Source: Loripinus fragilis (Eukaryota > Mollusca > Bivalvia > Lucinida > Lucinidae). From it: a DNA stretch of 64,000 nucleotides. The notes beneath the pieces were generated by a model that was not told the origin of the DNA, did no database searches, and saw nothing but the letters and a program-made list of their open reading frames with translations. Of the stretch, positions 41,912 to 52,811 are shown piece by piece. The stretch lies in NCBI GenBank assembly GCA_964019695.1, contig OZ026524.1:23147656-23211655 (forward strand), read 5' to 3'. Position 1 is the first letter of the stretch; each line of letters begins with the position of its first letter. The translations under genes were made by a program, and so were the position numbers.

Positions 41912-44174
41912 CACTGCCCTGATGTAATGACAAAACCGTGACAGAGAATTCTGTTTCTTCATCTTTAATTTGCATTTGATCTATTTTGTTAAAGACACTA
42001 AGTCTGCAACTATGAACATTTTTTTAAATATTTTATTTTCTTTTTAAATCATTTGTAAAAGTAGAATTAAGTTATGTTTTCTCAATAAATCCGTTTACTA
42101 TAGCTAAAAACTGCAGGGAAAAGTGAATTATCTTATAAAAACAGGTGTGTTTTTCTCGTTTTGGTAGTAATTTGCATCCCTCCAATAATTATAGACAGTT
42201 AATTTTAACATAAATGCTGTTGATTTGATACTGATAATTTGTTAAGATTAACGAAATTGGTAAAACGTATACCTGAATTTTAGTTTTTTTACTGTGTTCT
42301 TGAAAAATAGAAACATTAGTTCTAAAATCAAAAGATCAAAAGTTACAGACTATGCAGCTTTAAGTTTTGGGTTAAACATAACTACTTGAGGTGTCTTACA
42401 GCTGTGTCTTTTTCAAATAATTGACTAAATAAGTATTCTGTCATCTCAACTTGTTTGCTTGTAATATTCCTTTAGTAGGAACTGACACCTTTCTTTTTTT
42501 CTTCAGGAAAGAGAGGCAGTTGTTAGTTCTATGGTCTATGGATGCCAAGATGGATGCAGTAGCACTATGGTCTATGGATGTCAAAATGGATGCAGTAATT
42601 CTATGGTCTATGGATGTCAAGATGGATGCAGTAGCTCTATGGTCTATGGATGTCAAGATGGATGCAGTAATTCTATGGTCTATGGATGTCAAGATGGATG
42701 CAGTAGCTCTATGGCATATGGATGTCAAGAGGGATGCAGTAGCTCTATGGTCTATGGATGTCAAGATGGATGCAGTAGCTCTATGGTCTATGGATGTCAA
42801 GATGGATGCAGTAGCTCTATGGTCTATAAATGTCAAGATGGATGCAGTAGCTCTATGGTCTATGGATGTCAAGATGGATGGCAGTAGCTCTATGGTCTAT
42901 GGATGTCAAGATGGATGCAGTAGCTCTATGGTCTATGGATGCCAAGATGGATGCAGTAGCTCTATGGTCTATGGATGTCAAGATGGATGCAGTAGCTCTA
43001 TGGTATATGGATGTCAAGATGGATACAGTAGCTCTATGGTCTATGGATGTCAAGATGGATGCTGTAGCTCTATGGAATATGGATGTCAAGATGGATGCAG
43101 TAGCTCTATGGTCTATGGATGTCAAGATGGATGCAGTAGCTCTATGTTCTATGGATGTCAAGATGGATGCAGTAGTTCTATGGACAATGGATGTCAAGAT
43201 GGATGCAGTAGCTCTATGGTCTATGGATGTCAAGATGGATGCAGTAGCTCTATGGTCTATGGATTTCAAGATGGATGCAGTAGCTCTATGGTCTATGGAT
43301 GTCAAGATGGATGCAGTAGCTGTATGATCTATGGATGTCAAGATGGATGCAGTAGCTCAATGGTCTATGGATGTCAAGATGGATGCAGTAGCTCTATGGA
43401 CTATGGATGTCAAGATGGATGCAGTGCTCTATGGTCTATGGACGCCAAGATGGATGCAGTAGCTCTATGGCATATGGATGTCAAGAGGGATGCAGTAGCT
43501 CTATGGTCTATGGATGTCAAGATGGATGCAGTAGCTCTATGGTCTATGGATGTCAAGATGGATGCAGTAGCTCTATGGACTATGGATGTCAAGATGGATG
43601 CAGTAGCTCTATGGTCTATGGATGTCAAGATGGATGCAGTAGCTCTATGGTCTATGGATGTCAAGATGGATGCAGTAGCTCTATGGTCTATGGACGACAA
43701 GATGGCTGCAGTGGGAGAGTGTTCATCGGACATCATGTAGTCATTCTTTATGAGAAAGACAATTAACTTTTGATTCTGGAAGGAATATTCCTTTGTGCCA
43801 AGGATTTAAGATTACTAGTCTTACTTTAACTTTGTTTGTAGTCTTAGTATTTTAGAATGACAGTGACATTCATATTCTAGTCACAGTTTGCCTTGCGTCA
43901 TATTAATTTCTCTTTTGCATTTGGTTTAATAATTTTGTATATTAAAAATTTTACAAGAAACAAATTGGTTTTTACTTTTACTTATGCAAAGTTTTATTAT
44001 AGCTCTCTCTCCATTTGTAAAAGTGACACCTCTCGCGTTTTCTCGCGAGTCTTTGAATTTGGCTTACTATTAGCATGAAGGCCGTGTAATACATTATTAT
44101 ATCTTATGTCCGTTTGCTCATTAAATCTTAATTTCATTGTGTGCATTACATGCACTGATGAAATTCCTAATTTT
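41776..44174. mobile_element. Possible composite element bounded by an 80-bp inverted repeat
   Basis: 41776-41854 and 44093-44174 are inverted copies: both contain TAATGCACACAATGAAATTA then AGATTT, the right one on the - strand. TACATTATTATATCTTATG also lies outside both arms in the same orientation. The interval includes the 36-bp array. 41912-42524 is AT-rich with nothing recognised. Whether the recombinase fragment belongs to the same element is unknown. Confidence 0.5.
42525..43720. repeat. 36-bp tandem array, about 33 copies
   Basis: The unit ATGGTCTATGGATGTCAAGA then TGGATGCAGTAGCTCT. Because 36 is divisible by three and the unit lacks stops in several frames, long open frames arise on both strands: MVYGCQDGCSSS, WSMDVKMDAVAL, and on the - strand SIDHRATASILT. 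A +1 base near 42880 and a -1 near 43424 shift and restore the frame of the longest one (429 codons). A polypyrimidine tract and CAG precede the array at 42490-42507. No host protein was recognised. Confidence 0.93.
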
Positions 44175-44225
44175 CTAGTCTTTTTGAGAGTGGCCGTTTT
44201 ACACAGGCTTTACTGTTTAACTTAC
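43721..44225. other. UXS1 intron with a family D end
   Basis: 44180-44218 resembles the right TIR of family D (AGTGGCCGTTTTACACAGGC then TTTACTG). The remainder is the right part of the inverted-repeat interval; nothing else was recognised. Confidence 0.4.
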
Positions 44226-44330
44226 CAAGCATATTGATTGTTCCAACTGTGTTGGTTTTCAGCGTCTTCACTGGGTTATACATGTAGTTGGGTGGAGAAG
44301 CTGGTGATGCCAAGTGGTAAATCTGATCCA
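44226..44330 (-). CDS. UXS1: UDP-glucuronate decarboxylase, internal exon
   Basis: On the - strand the acceptor is ATGTTTTCAG and the donor CTTG|GTAAGTT. After the split Val it reads [20 protein letters not shown] then [27 protein letters not shown] is the invariant NAD- and sugar-binding segment of the family. 105 bases; it joins in phase to IE of the first visible exon and to GLAKR of the next. Confidence 0.95.
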
Positions 44331-44351
44331 CTGAAAACATACAAATAAAAA

Positions 44352-44590
44352 TAACCTTTTATGCCTAACAGAATTTCCCACCCAAATCAATTGGACAAAT
44401 CCATTTTCAATTTTATGGGTGTTGTGTGGTTTTTTTTTCACCTCCTGCTGGAATGATTTTACCTTATATAAGCTCACTGTTGCATTGGGTTTTGCTGTAT
44501 GCAAAACGATAACCCTGAACATCATGCAGCATCTGATCTGGATCTGCACTGTTTGTCTATGTCCCATTTAAAGGATGCTACTATTTCAAG
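44352..44590. mobile_element. Family J element
   Basis: TAACCTTTTATGCCTAACAG ... CAATTGGACAAATCCATTTT and GATCTGGATCTGCACTGTTT match the copy at 11946. Confidence 0.6.
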
Positions 44591-44689
44591 GACTATTAAA
44601 GGATTTTACTGCAGTTTTCAAGGACTACAAAAGTATGAAATATAAGGATTTATACTAAAGCACAGGTTTAGATAAACACAATGGCAAAA

Positions 44690-45215
44690 CAATGAAATAC
44701 TAATTTGGGTCTCCATTAGGGCAAAGTTTTATAGAAAATGGTAAAATTCAAGCACTGTTCGAGGCCTTAGACTGGTATTCCAGCTCTTCTCAAGGCCTTA
44801 GACTGGTTGTACAGCACTCTTAAAGGCCTTTGACTATTATTCCAGCATTTTTCAAGGCCCTTGACTGTTGTTCCAGCACTTTTCAAGACCCATGACTGTT
44901 ATTCCAGCACTTTTCAAGGCCTTAGACTGGTATTCCAGCACTTTTCAAGGCCCTTGACTGGTATTCCAGCACTTTTCAAGACCTTTTGACTCGGGTATCC
45001 CAGCACATTTTGATGCCTTTGACTGGTATTCCAGCGCTTTTCAAGGCCTTTTGACTCGTGTATTCCAGCACATTTTGATGCCTTTGACTGGTATTCCAGC
45101 ACATTTTGATGCCTTTGACTGGAATTTCAGCACTTTTCCAAGAAGATCTGATTTTCTAAGAATTTTCAAGAAAGCTCTCCATTTTCAAGTACTCATCAAG
45201 CCTGTGCGAACCCTA
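44690..45215 (-). mobile_element. Family B fragment expanded into a roughly 31-bp array
   Basis: The right end CATTTTCAAGTACTCATCAA then GCCTGTGCGAACCCT is the start of family B read on the + strand in reverse. At 44740-45140 about 13 units of GGCCTTTGACTGGTATTCCA then GCACTTTTCAA repeat; other family B copies have this block once. Confidence 0.75.
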
Positions 45216-45498
45216 CTTTTCTCGCACACAAGATAGGTATTTCCGCTGTTATTTTACCTATGTGAGATAATTCTATCAAACATACCCCGTGCCAACCCAT
45301 GGGAAAGATAAACTAGAGGACCTGAAGCACTCTCCTTAATAATGTTAAAATAGGTCAAGGTCATTTTACGGCTTATTATTGAAACATATTTTGTTTTACC
45401 ATATATGGGGGTGGCTGCAATTTTGGTCAAGTGACCTCAAACAATCTAATGAATACTCCATATGGAAATTGAGTTCAAACAGCCCAGTGATTTCTGAT

Positions 45499-45697
45499 TT
45501 TGTTTGGTTTGATTCTTTACGTCCCATCAACAATCTTTCAGTTAAACAGGGACAGATCTTCCTGGGTTGAACCAGTACTGAGCTAGGATAAATGTGTCTT
45601 GCTCAAGGACCACAATGCAGTGACGCCGGTGAGGCTTGAACCCGCGGCCTCTCTGTCTTGAGTCAAGCACTCTACCTTTGAGCCACTGTGCTTCCAA
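45499..45697 (-). mobile_element. SINE2 (tRNA-derived)
   Basis: Complete copy inserted in the 460-bp repeat; tail TTTGATTCTTTACGTCCCAT at the left, head CTCTACCTTTGAGCCACTGT at the right. Confidence 0.85.
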
Positions 45698-45794
45698 GTG
45701 ATTTCTGAGAAAAAGATGTTTAGATACGTATGTGGCAGTCCAAATGAGTGACCTTGGATGAAATGTCACAGGTCAGCTTGACATTTGGTACTGA

Positions 45795-46125
45795 TACATG
45801 CACGGATCCAGAGGGGGGATAGGGGGTCCAGACCCCCCCCCCCCTTGGAAACTCACAAGGTATATCGGTTTCTATAGAAATTAGCAATTGGACCCCCCCC
45901 CCCCCCCCCCCTGGAAGAAGTTGGACCACCACCCCCTGGAAAATGTTGGACCCCCTCTGAAACCTTGGAAAATTATAGTCTTCTCTGAAATAAACTTTTG
46001 ATAAACCATTGGACCCCCTTTGTATAACTGTAAAATAAGTCAAAACGTCTACGCTATTTTCTGGCAGTCGGGCCTGGACCCCCCCCCCCCCCCCCTGACA
46101 AAAATTCATAGATCCGCGCATGTGA
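45795..46125. mobile_element. GGATCC-ended element with long C runs
   Basis: GCACGGATCCAGAGGGGGGA at the left and TAGATCCGCGCATGTG at the right are imperfectly inverted. The inside has three C runs of about 14 to 21 bases (45833, 45892, 46079) and repeated TTGGACCCCC. Confidence 0.65.
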
Positions 46126-46469
46126 TATAAAACCATTGTCTCATTAGGCTTAATATTTCTCGCAAGTATTATGATTTCAGCTTAAACACTTATAGTTAAA
46201 TGAACATTTCAAAATTTACCCTTATAGATACATTAGGAATCAAATTTGACCTTGCCATAAAGTAGGTCAAGGTAAACCTAAATTCATCATTTGTGCAAAG
46301 CTGGTAGGGCCCACTTCCCCAATGCTACATACTAAGTACCAAGGCCATTGGCCTTTTGATTCCAGAGCAGAAGATATTTAAAGTTTTTTTTTTACCTTAT
46401 TTGGGCATGGCAGCCGTCTTGGTCATGTGACCAGAACAATAGGAGTCTTCATATGAAATTTGTGTTCTT

Positions 46470-46655
46470 TGTTTTTGTTTGAATTGATTCTTTATGCCCC
46501 ATCAACAATCTTTCAGTTAAACAGAGATGGGATTTCCTGGGTTGAACCAGTACTAAGCTAGGATAAATTTGTCTTGCTCAAGGACCACAACGCAGTGACG
46601 GTGAGGCTTAAACCCATTGCCCCTCGATCTCCAGTCAAGCACGCTACCACTGAGC
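46470..46655 (-). mobile_element. SINE2 (tRNA-derived)
   Basis: Same family as above; the tail is at the left and the body reads GTTGAACCAGTACTAAGCTA. A few bases are missing near the B box. Confidence 0.8.
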
Positions 46656-47680
46656 CTTCAATTGGCCTAGTGGTTTCTGAGAAAACTGTTTGAATATATT
46701 GCTGGGACTCAAATATGAGCGACCTTGACTGAAAAGTCAAAAGGTCAACCTTGACCTTTGGAACTTATTTATAGACATTTTCTCATTAGGTTTAACATAT
46801 CAAGTGATAATAATGACTTTGGCCTCAACAGTATTCAAAAAACTAACTTTTCAAAAAATTTCCCATTTAAATTCGACCTTGATTTTAATTAGGTCAAGGG
46901 TAACCTAGGATCATCATTTGAACAAAGTTGGTAGGCCCCATATCCTTATGCTACATACCAAGTCCCAAGGACATCAGCCTTTTGCTTCTGGAAAAGAAGG
47001 TTTTTAAAGGGTGTTTACCATATATGGATGTGGCGGCCATCTTGATCATGAGACCAGAACCATTTGAATAAAATTTTGTTCCCTCATCCTAAGGAGTCTC
47101 AATATGAAATTTGAGTTCATTTGGCCCAGTGGTTTCTGAGAAAACTATATTATTATTTGATGGGACTCCAATATGAGCAACCTTGGCTGAAAGGTCAAAG
47201 GCCAACCTTGACCCTTGGAACTTATTTATAGTTATTGTCTGATTGGGTGAGAATAATGACTTTGCCTTCAACAGTTTTTCAAAAATAAACTTTTCAAAAA
47301 TTTTCTCATTTAAATGCATTAGGAAGCAAATATGACCTTGACGTTAAGAGGGTCAAGGTCAACCTAGGACCATCAAACTTGGTAGGCCCCACATCCCCAT
47401 TGCTACATACCAAGTCCCATGGTGATCAGCCTTCTGGTTCTGGAGAAGAAGATTTTAAAGGATTTTTACCATATATGGGTGTGGCGGCCATCTTGGTCAT
47501 GTGACCAGGACCATTTGAACAAACTTTGGTTCCCCCATCCTAAGGAATCTCCATATGAAATTCAAGTCCAATTGGCCCAGTGGTTGTTTGAAAATGCTGA
47601 CGGACGACAGATGGAAGCCAGAGTCATTGGTATACTATTAGCTCACCCATGAGCATTTGGCTCAGGTGAGCTAAAAATGA

Positions 47681-48550
47681 ACAGCCGCACGCTGGCCGCA
47701 CGTCAATATGTGATGTAAGTGAAATGTTAAAATAATGTCACCATGTCACATATATGTCGCATCTTGACATATTCAGGACTATCTGGAAGCCTTTTTCATG
47801 TTTTTCAATATAAAATGAGGTATTTAATAGTGAGCAAAAAAAATAATCCAGAATTTGTTTGAGGATGTGATAGTAAAATCCGTCCCTTATGATCACTCGG
47901 CAAGCCTTAAGATGCGAATCGGTGATCCTCGAGACAGATTTTTCTATCCCACTTTCACACTCATGATAGATTATTATTTGATTGAAAAAATGTAATAGGG
48001 ATATGAATAAGTTTCCTTTTCACTGATACTAGCCATATTTGTCAACTAAGTATTTCTTAGCTAGATTAGCTTTGATATGCTTGCAAGCTGTGAAAATCAA
48101 TAACAAATAAGAAAGCAAAAACTCGTTGGCAGTTGAAAGCTTTAAAGAGTTTCACTCCAGTACTGTACCTTCAAAGGGTATGGGATTTATGAATCAATCA
48201 TACAGAAGTGAATCCAAGTTGCTAATTTTCTTATTTTTTTTTATTCAAGAAAATATTGGTTGTGGCTACTCACTGAAAGGGTCCCATCAAGACACTTCCA
48301 ATGATTGCAAGAACAAATGTTTTCCTGGTACATTTTAAGAAGTTTTGCTATTTTTAGAAGTTGAAAGAGGACCTTAGTACAAAAAAATAATTTTCTTATT
48401 TCTCAACCTAAACATATGTTGTGGGTACTCAAAAGAACCGTCTCAATGAGACGGTTCTTTTGAGCACCCAAAACATATGTTAAAACTGAAGGGTAAGAAA
48501 TTATTTACAATTTTACCCTTAAAGATTTTGTTTATCTAAACCTATGTTGA
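47681..48550. other. UXS1 intron: weak hairpin and a family C element
   Basis: 47840-47990 forms an imperfect hairpin (AAAATAATCCAGAATTTG ... AGATTATTATTT; GTGATAGTAAAATCCGTCCC). 48360-48550 is family C with a perfect AAAAGAACCGTCTCAATGAG then ACGGTTCTTTT fold. Confidence 0.6.
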
Positions 48551-49690
48551 AATAAATATTTTAATTATAAGGCGATATTGTGGACATTCTGTTTGATATG
48601 TTTGTCAAGCTGTTACAGACATGCTACGTCAAATGATGATTTTGTAAAATAAAAGCATTGCAGGCATGCGTCATACCCTGCCACAAAATATTTTCATTGA
48701 AATGACAATCTGTAAATCAAGGGACATTTATAACTCAGTTGAAAATTTATGAAAAATTAAATGCAGTTGTCGTAACCTATATACATCAAAGCATTTACGA
48801 AATTTTATCCATATATTTACTAATTAAACTGAAGATATAGATGGAACAAAAATGATTTTTTTTTTACATCAAGGGCCATAACTCTACACTTAATTGACAA
48901 AATTTACTCATCTACAATTCCAAACCACTCTTTCCCAATATCAACTTTTTACAAAGTTTGAAGAAAATTTGTCAAAAATGAAGAGGGCAGAAATGAAGGG
49001 CAGATGGACAGACACTCAAATGCAAATTTTGAATGGATGTTACAAAAAATACCCTGCAGTTTTTAAGTGGCGGGGTATAAAAAATCTCATCTTGGACATC
49101 CTGCATTTGAAGGGTTTGTTTTGATTCTACAGCTATGGTTATGTCAAAATCGCAGTTCACCTAACCATACTTTATTCCTGGGCAAGCTTGTATTGACCAA
49201 GCGGTTAACCAGTACTTCGTGCACATACTTTCGCTTGTAACTGACAACAAACTTTCTCGAATCAGCGGAAAGATGAGATTGACAAAAAAATTATTCTATG
49301 ATCAATTGCCACGAAAGTATGGGACCAGGCCGGGATCAAACTCGCGATCCCTGGATCTGCAGTCAGGCATGTTACCAACTGCACTAAGGGGCCCAGTAAA
49401 AAGGCTTTAAGGGCTCACAGTGAAAGGTTTAGGTCTATAATTTGTCCTCTTCTTGTCCATATTTTCTCCCTACTTTCTTAAAAAGCACTTTAACCTTTGC
49501 AAAAAAAAAAATTCAACCAACATAAATAATTAAATGAACATTTGATAAGATTAATAATATGATCATTAACTAGAAAATTGCTGTCAGTTCTAAGGCGGTG
49601 GTTCTGTTGTTGTTGATGCATTGTTTATTGTTGTGCCCAATGTTTGTGGGTGCCCTATGTTTGGTGCTTGTTTTGTTAATATGCAGTAAT
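48551..49690. other. UXS1 intron with a SINE1 copy
   Basis: 49119-49396 is a - strand SINE1 with an internal deletion near its tail; read on - it starts GGGCCCCTTAGTGCAGTTGG then TAACATGCCTGACTGCAG with B-box-like GCGAGTTTGATCCCGGCC. The rest was not recognised. Confidence 0.65.
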
Positions 49691-49930
49691 TAGGCCAAAT
49701 AAAAAATATCTGTGTTTAGGGTAACCCAACCTTACCTAAGTTTACTGGTGAAACCTACAATTTTTTTCAGATTTTCTGGAAAAAAATATAATTTTATGCA
49801 TTTTGAAAGGCAAAGTGCCTTTCAAAATGCATAAAAAAAAAAATTTCCAGAAAAAAAATAAAATGTGTGCATACCCTACCTAAAATTTTCAGACCTGTTA
49901 CCCTAACACACTTCTTTTTTATTTGGCCTT
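49690..49930. mobile_element. TIR/foldback element
   Basis: TAGGCCAAATAAAAAATATC and TTCTTTTTTATTTGGCCT ends; centrally GCATTTTGAAAGGCAAAGTG then CCTTTCAAAATGC is a perfect hairpin. Confidence 0.78.
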
Positions 49931-50105
49931 TGTGTCGTTTCTAGTTTTGCAATCATCTTGATAAAGAAGAGAGAGCTGGTTGCTTTACTTTAATTGTCTT
50001 CCTGAAGTCTTGTGACATAGTGTTCTGTGGCTATTCCTCACGGTATGGTATTTCCTGATCATGCTCCCTTACTTTTTTTAATCCTAATCTCTACCTAATA
50101 TTGAA

Positions 50106-50866
50106 ACACAGGGGCCAGTCCAGTGTTTACAGTATGACACAAAAGGGAGTGCAGTGGCTCAGTGATAGAGTGCTTGATTCCAGACCCAAGGGTCGCAGGT
50201 TCGAGCCGCACCGGCATCACTGCGTTGTGGTCCTTGAGCAAGACACATTTATCCTAGCTTAGTACAGGTTCAACCCAGGAAGACCCGTCCCTGTTTAATT
50301 GAAAGATTGTTGATGGGACGTTAAGAATCAAATCAGACAGACAGTATGCTACAAAGAAGTGTCTGGTTTATACATTCGGGAAAGTCCGCCACAATTCAAG
50401 AATCAAATCATGGCTCGGGTGTATGTAAGGAGCATTATGCGTTGTACCATGTACCAAAAAGCTCCATTTTGTTCGCCGGAAATGGTGCAGCAAAAATTAG
50501 TTCTGTAGCATGTGGGTTCAGCCCTGTTTAAATGGATTATTTTGATTATCCGAAAAGTTTTATCAGCAGGATAAATAAAGTTTATTTTTTGGCATAAAAA
50601 ATCACTATAGCATCTTCTTTTTAGGACGTTTATTGTGGAATGTTGCAACCGTTTGTTTCGCTGCAATCAAACTTCTTATTGTGCTGGCATAGTTTCCGTG
50701 ATGTCAACGCCACATTATCGAAGTCCATGAAGAGAAGACCCTCTATGTACGGCAGAGGTTGATTCCACGAAATTGGCAGATGTGAGTGCAGATTGTAGTT
50801 TATAGTCTATCTCAGTACATAATCTGAGATGGCATATTATTAACCTGGACTAGACCCTGTGTATTG
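50106..50866. mobile_element. TIR element with nested SINE2
   Basis: CACAGGGGCCAGTCCAGTGT at the left and ACCTGGACTAGACCCTGTG at the right match the short element at 36584. A + strand SINE2 (50144-50338) is flanked by ACAGTATGACACAAA and ACAGTATGCTACAAA, its diverged 15-base target duplication. Confidence 0.75.
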
Positions 50867-50879
50867 AAACATGCATCTT

Positions 50880-51126
50880 TTAACCCTTAAAGGGCCAACA
50901 AAAATGAATCTGAAAAATCATGTCTGCTGAAGGTGTCTGCTGCAAATATTTTCTAGCATTATTGACCAATTCAAGTACAGAGGCAAACAGTGTGGACCCA
51001 GATCAGATTGCTCCTATTGGAGCAGTCTGATCTGGTTCTACACTTTTTGAACAAGAGGCTTCTCAAACATTTAGGCAGACGACAAAATCAGACGACATTT
51101 GTTGTGATTGGCGCTTTAAGAGTTAA
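50880..51126 (-). mobile_element. Family A TTAA MITE
   Basis: TTAACCCTTAAAGGGCCAAC ... ATTGGCGCTTTAAGAGTTAA ends; AGATTGCTCCTATTGGAGCA core. Confidence 0.8.
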
Positions 51127-51235
51127 GAATGACTCTACTAGGTTGTGCTAATTACCACAATCACATGGACTGACAGCAATTGTTACTCTCAGGATTGAAC
51201 ATCTGCAGTTGCAGCAGAATCCAACACCGTTAAGT

Positions 51236-51595
51236 TTACTCGTTGCATGCTGGGTATTTTTCTTTTTTTGTGTCCTCTGATTATTTTTCAAAAACAACTT
51301 TTGTAAATGTTCTTTCAAGAATGCCATCAACATATTATGATTCAAATAGTTTCGATCAAAGAATTACTCAACTAGGTTGTGTTAACTCTTTACCTACTAG
51401 TGTCGTCTGCTGATAGCCTTTGCAAACAGTTTGGACCCAGATCAGGCCTGACAAAATGTCCGGCCTGATCTGAATCCAAACTGTTTGACTCTCTGATGGT
51501 ATTACTGACAGAATTTTCTAAAAAAAAGTTGAGTTGGAAAAACTTCAGCAGACGACAAAAAAGCATGAATAAAATACCCAGTTGGCCAAGCGTTA
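51236..51595. mobile_element. Two family E elements
   Basis: 51236-51350 is a left half (GTTGCATGCTGGGTATTTTT). 51383-51595 is complete, reverse: TTAACTCTTTACCTACTAGT ... GGCCAAGCGTTAA with GGCCTGACAAAATGTCCGGC core. Confidence 0.7.
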
Positions 51596-51745
51596 ATTGC
51601 CATTATCACATCGGCGGGCAATTATTAATGTTGGGATTGAATGTTTGGAGTAACAGCATATGCTTCCACTGTTGAGTTAATTAGATTACGATGCAACATC
51701 TTGCTGTGCATGTTGCATAAGGCTAGCTTATTTGGCACCTAACCA

Positions 51746-52233
51746 CTGTAGTCATACCACTTCAGCAATTTGGGTCTTGTCACCCACTCCGGTGTTATAG
51801 TAAAATTACCTTCAAATAAAAGCTAATAAAAATGAGAACTTTCAAATATGTTTGCTTCGAGATTGGATTGTCTAACTAACAACCTCTGTGTTGTTTTGCC
51901 AAAACGAAGATAATATAAGATGTTAAATACATGTGTGTAATACAGTTTTACTAAAAAAAATGTCAATTACAGTTTAGTCACGATTATAAAGTCTTGTCAT
52001 TTCTTAATTATCCACGATGACGAAACCGTAATTAGTTATTTCATGCCTAGTCATCAAACGTTAAAGTTTTCATATACTTTTAAAGCTAAAAGATACCATG
52101 TGAATTTAATGAACAAAAATTGCATTTTCGGGCGTTAATCTGTGATTAAATGAAGAAATTGAAGATAATGAGAAAGTTACCCTAACACCAGAATAAGTGA
52201 CGAGACCAAAATTGCCATAGTGGTATGACTACA
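51746..52233. mobile_element. TIR element with about 57-bp ends
   Basis: CACTGTAGTCATACCACTTC and ATAGTGGTATGACTACAGTG are outer ends; inner parts GTCTTGTCACCCACTCCGGT and CCAGAATAAGTGACGAGACC continue the inversion. CACTG ends are seen in CACTA-type elements; I could not identify a clear 3-bp duplication. Confidence 0.75.
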
Positions 52234-52349
52234 GTGCTATCAGGTAACTGGAGAAAACTGAGTGACTTTAAAATCTGTATGCCATTTCTTCTCACCCACA
52301 CCCACACCTTCAGTAGCTGGAACTGATACAGATATAGTTGATACCAGGG

Positions 52350-52770
52350 TTCATACAGCCAAGCTTGAGTAAAATTCAAGGACTTTTCAAGGACTTCTAA
52401 AAGCCTCTACTACAGTTTTCAAGGACTAAAAGATAATAATGAAAAATACTGATCTAAGCGTTAAAATTCAACTTCAGAAATGCTAGACTGAGATAATGGA
52501 GACATTAGTATTAGAAAATTACAAATGTAGTATAAAATTGTTGTGCCTATATGTGGTGCAGCATATGCTGCATCAAATAAAGGCACAACAATTTCATACT
52601 GCTTTAGATCTCTATCAACAGTGCTAAGTCCTACAGAAAATAGTAGAAATCAAGGACTTTTCAAGGCTTTTGAGTGATTTTCCAGTACTTTTCAAGGCAG
52701 ATTTTATTTTCAAGGACTTTTCAAGAAAGCCCTCTAAATTCAAGTACTTTTCAAGCCTGTGCGAACCCTG
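52350..52770 (-). mobile_element. Family B element
   Basis: Reverse copy: GTTCATACAGCCAAGCTTGA ... AGTACTTTTCAAGCCTGTGC then GAACCCTG, with GTGGTGCAGCATATGCTGCA hairpin in the centre. Confidence 0.8.
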
Positions 52771-52811
52771 GATACCAAGTAATACCCTAACATAACCCTA
52801 ACCACCATTAT

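Larger units (their letters stand above)
45340..47680. repeat. Tandem repeat of about 460 bp with insertions
   Basis: Blocks recur in order: AGGTCAAGGT (45352, 46264, 46890, 47350), ACCATATATGGGTGTGGCGG then CCATCTTGGTCATGTGACCA, CCAGTGGTTTCTGAGAAAA, AAAGGTCAAAGGTCAACCTT-like sequence, and AACTTATTTATAG. Unit length without insertions is about 430-460. SINE2 copies interrupt it at 45499-45697 and 46470-46655, and a G/C-run element at 45795-46125. No reading frame is conserved between units. Confidence 0.8.

Noticed and set aside
42451..43740. A 429-codon Cys-rich repeat protein
   Set aside because: Not called as a gene: both strands and several frames are equally open and there is no flanking gene structure beyond a weak acceptor-like tract. 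Kept as a finding.
13900..48550. Family C hairpins as microRNA genes
   Set aside because: They are dispersed multi-copy foldbacks with TE-like flanks; nothing beyond the fold supports a miRNA.
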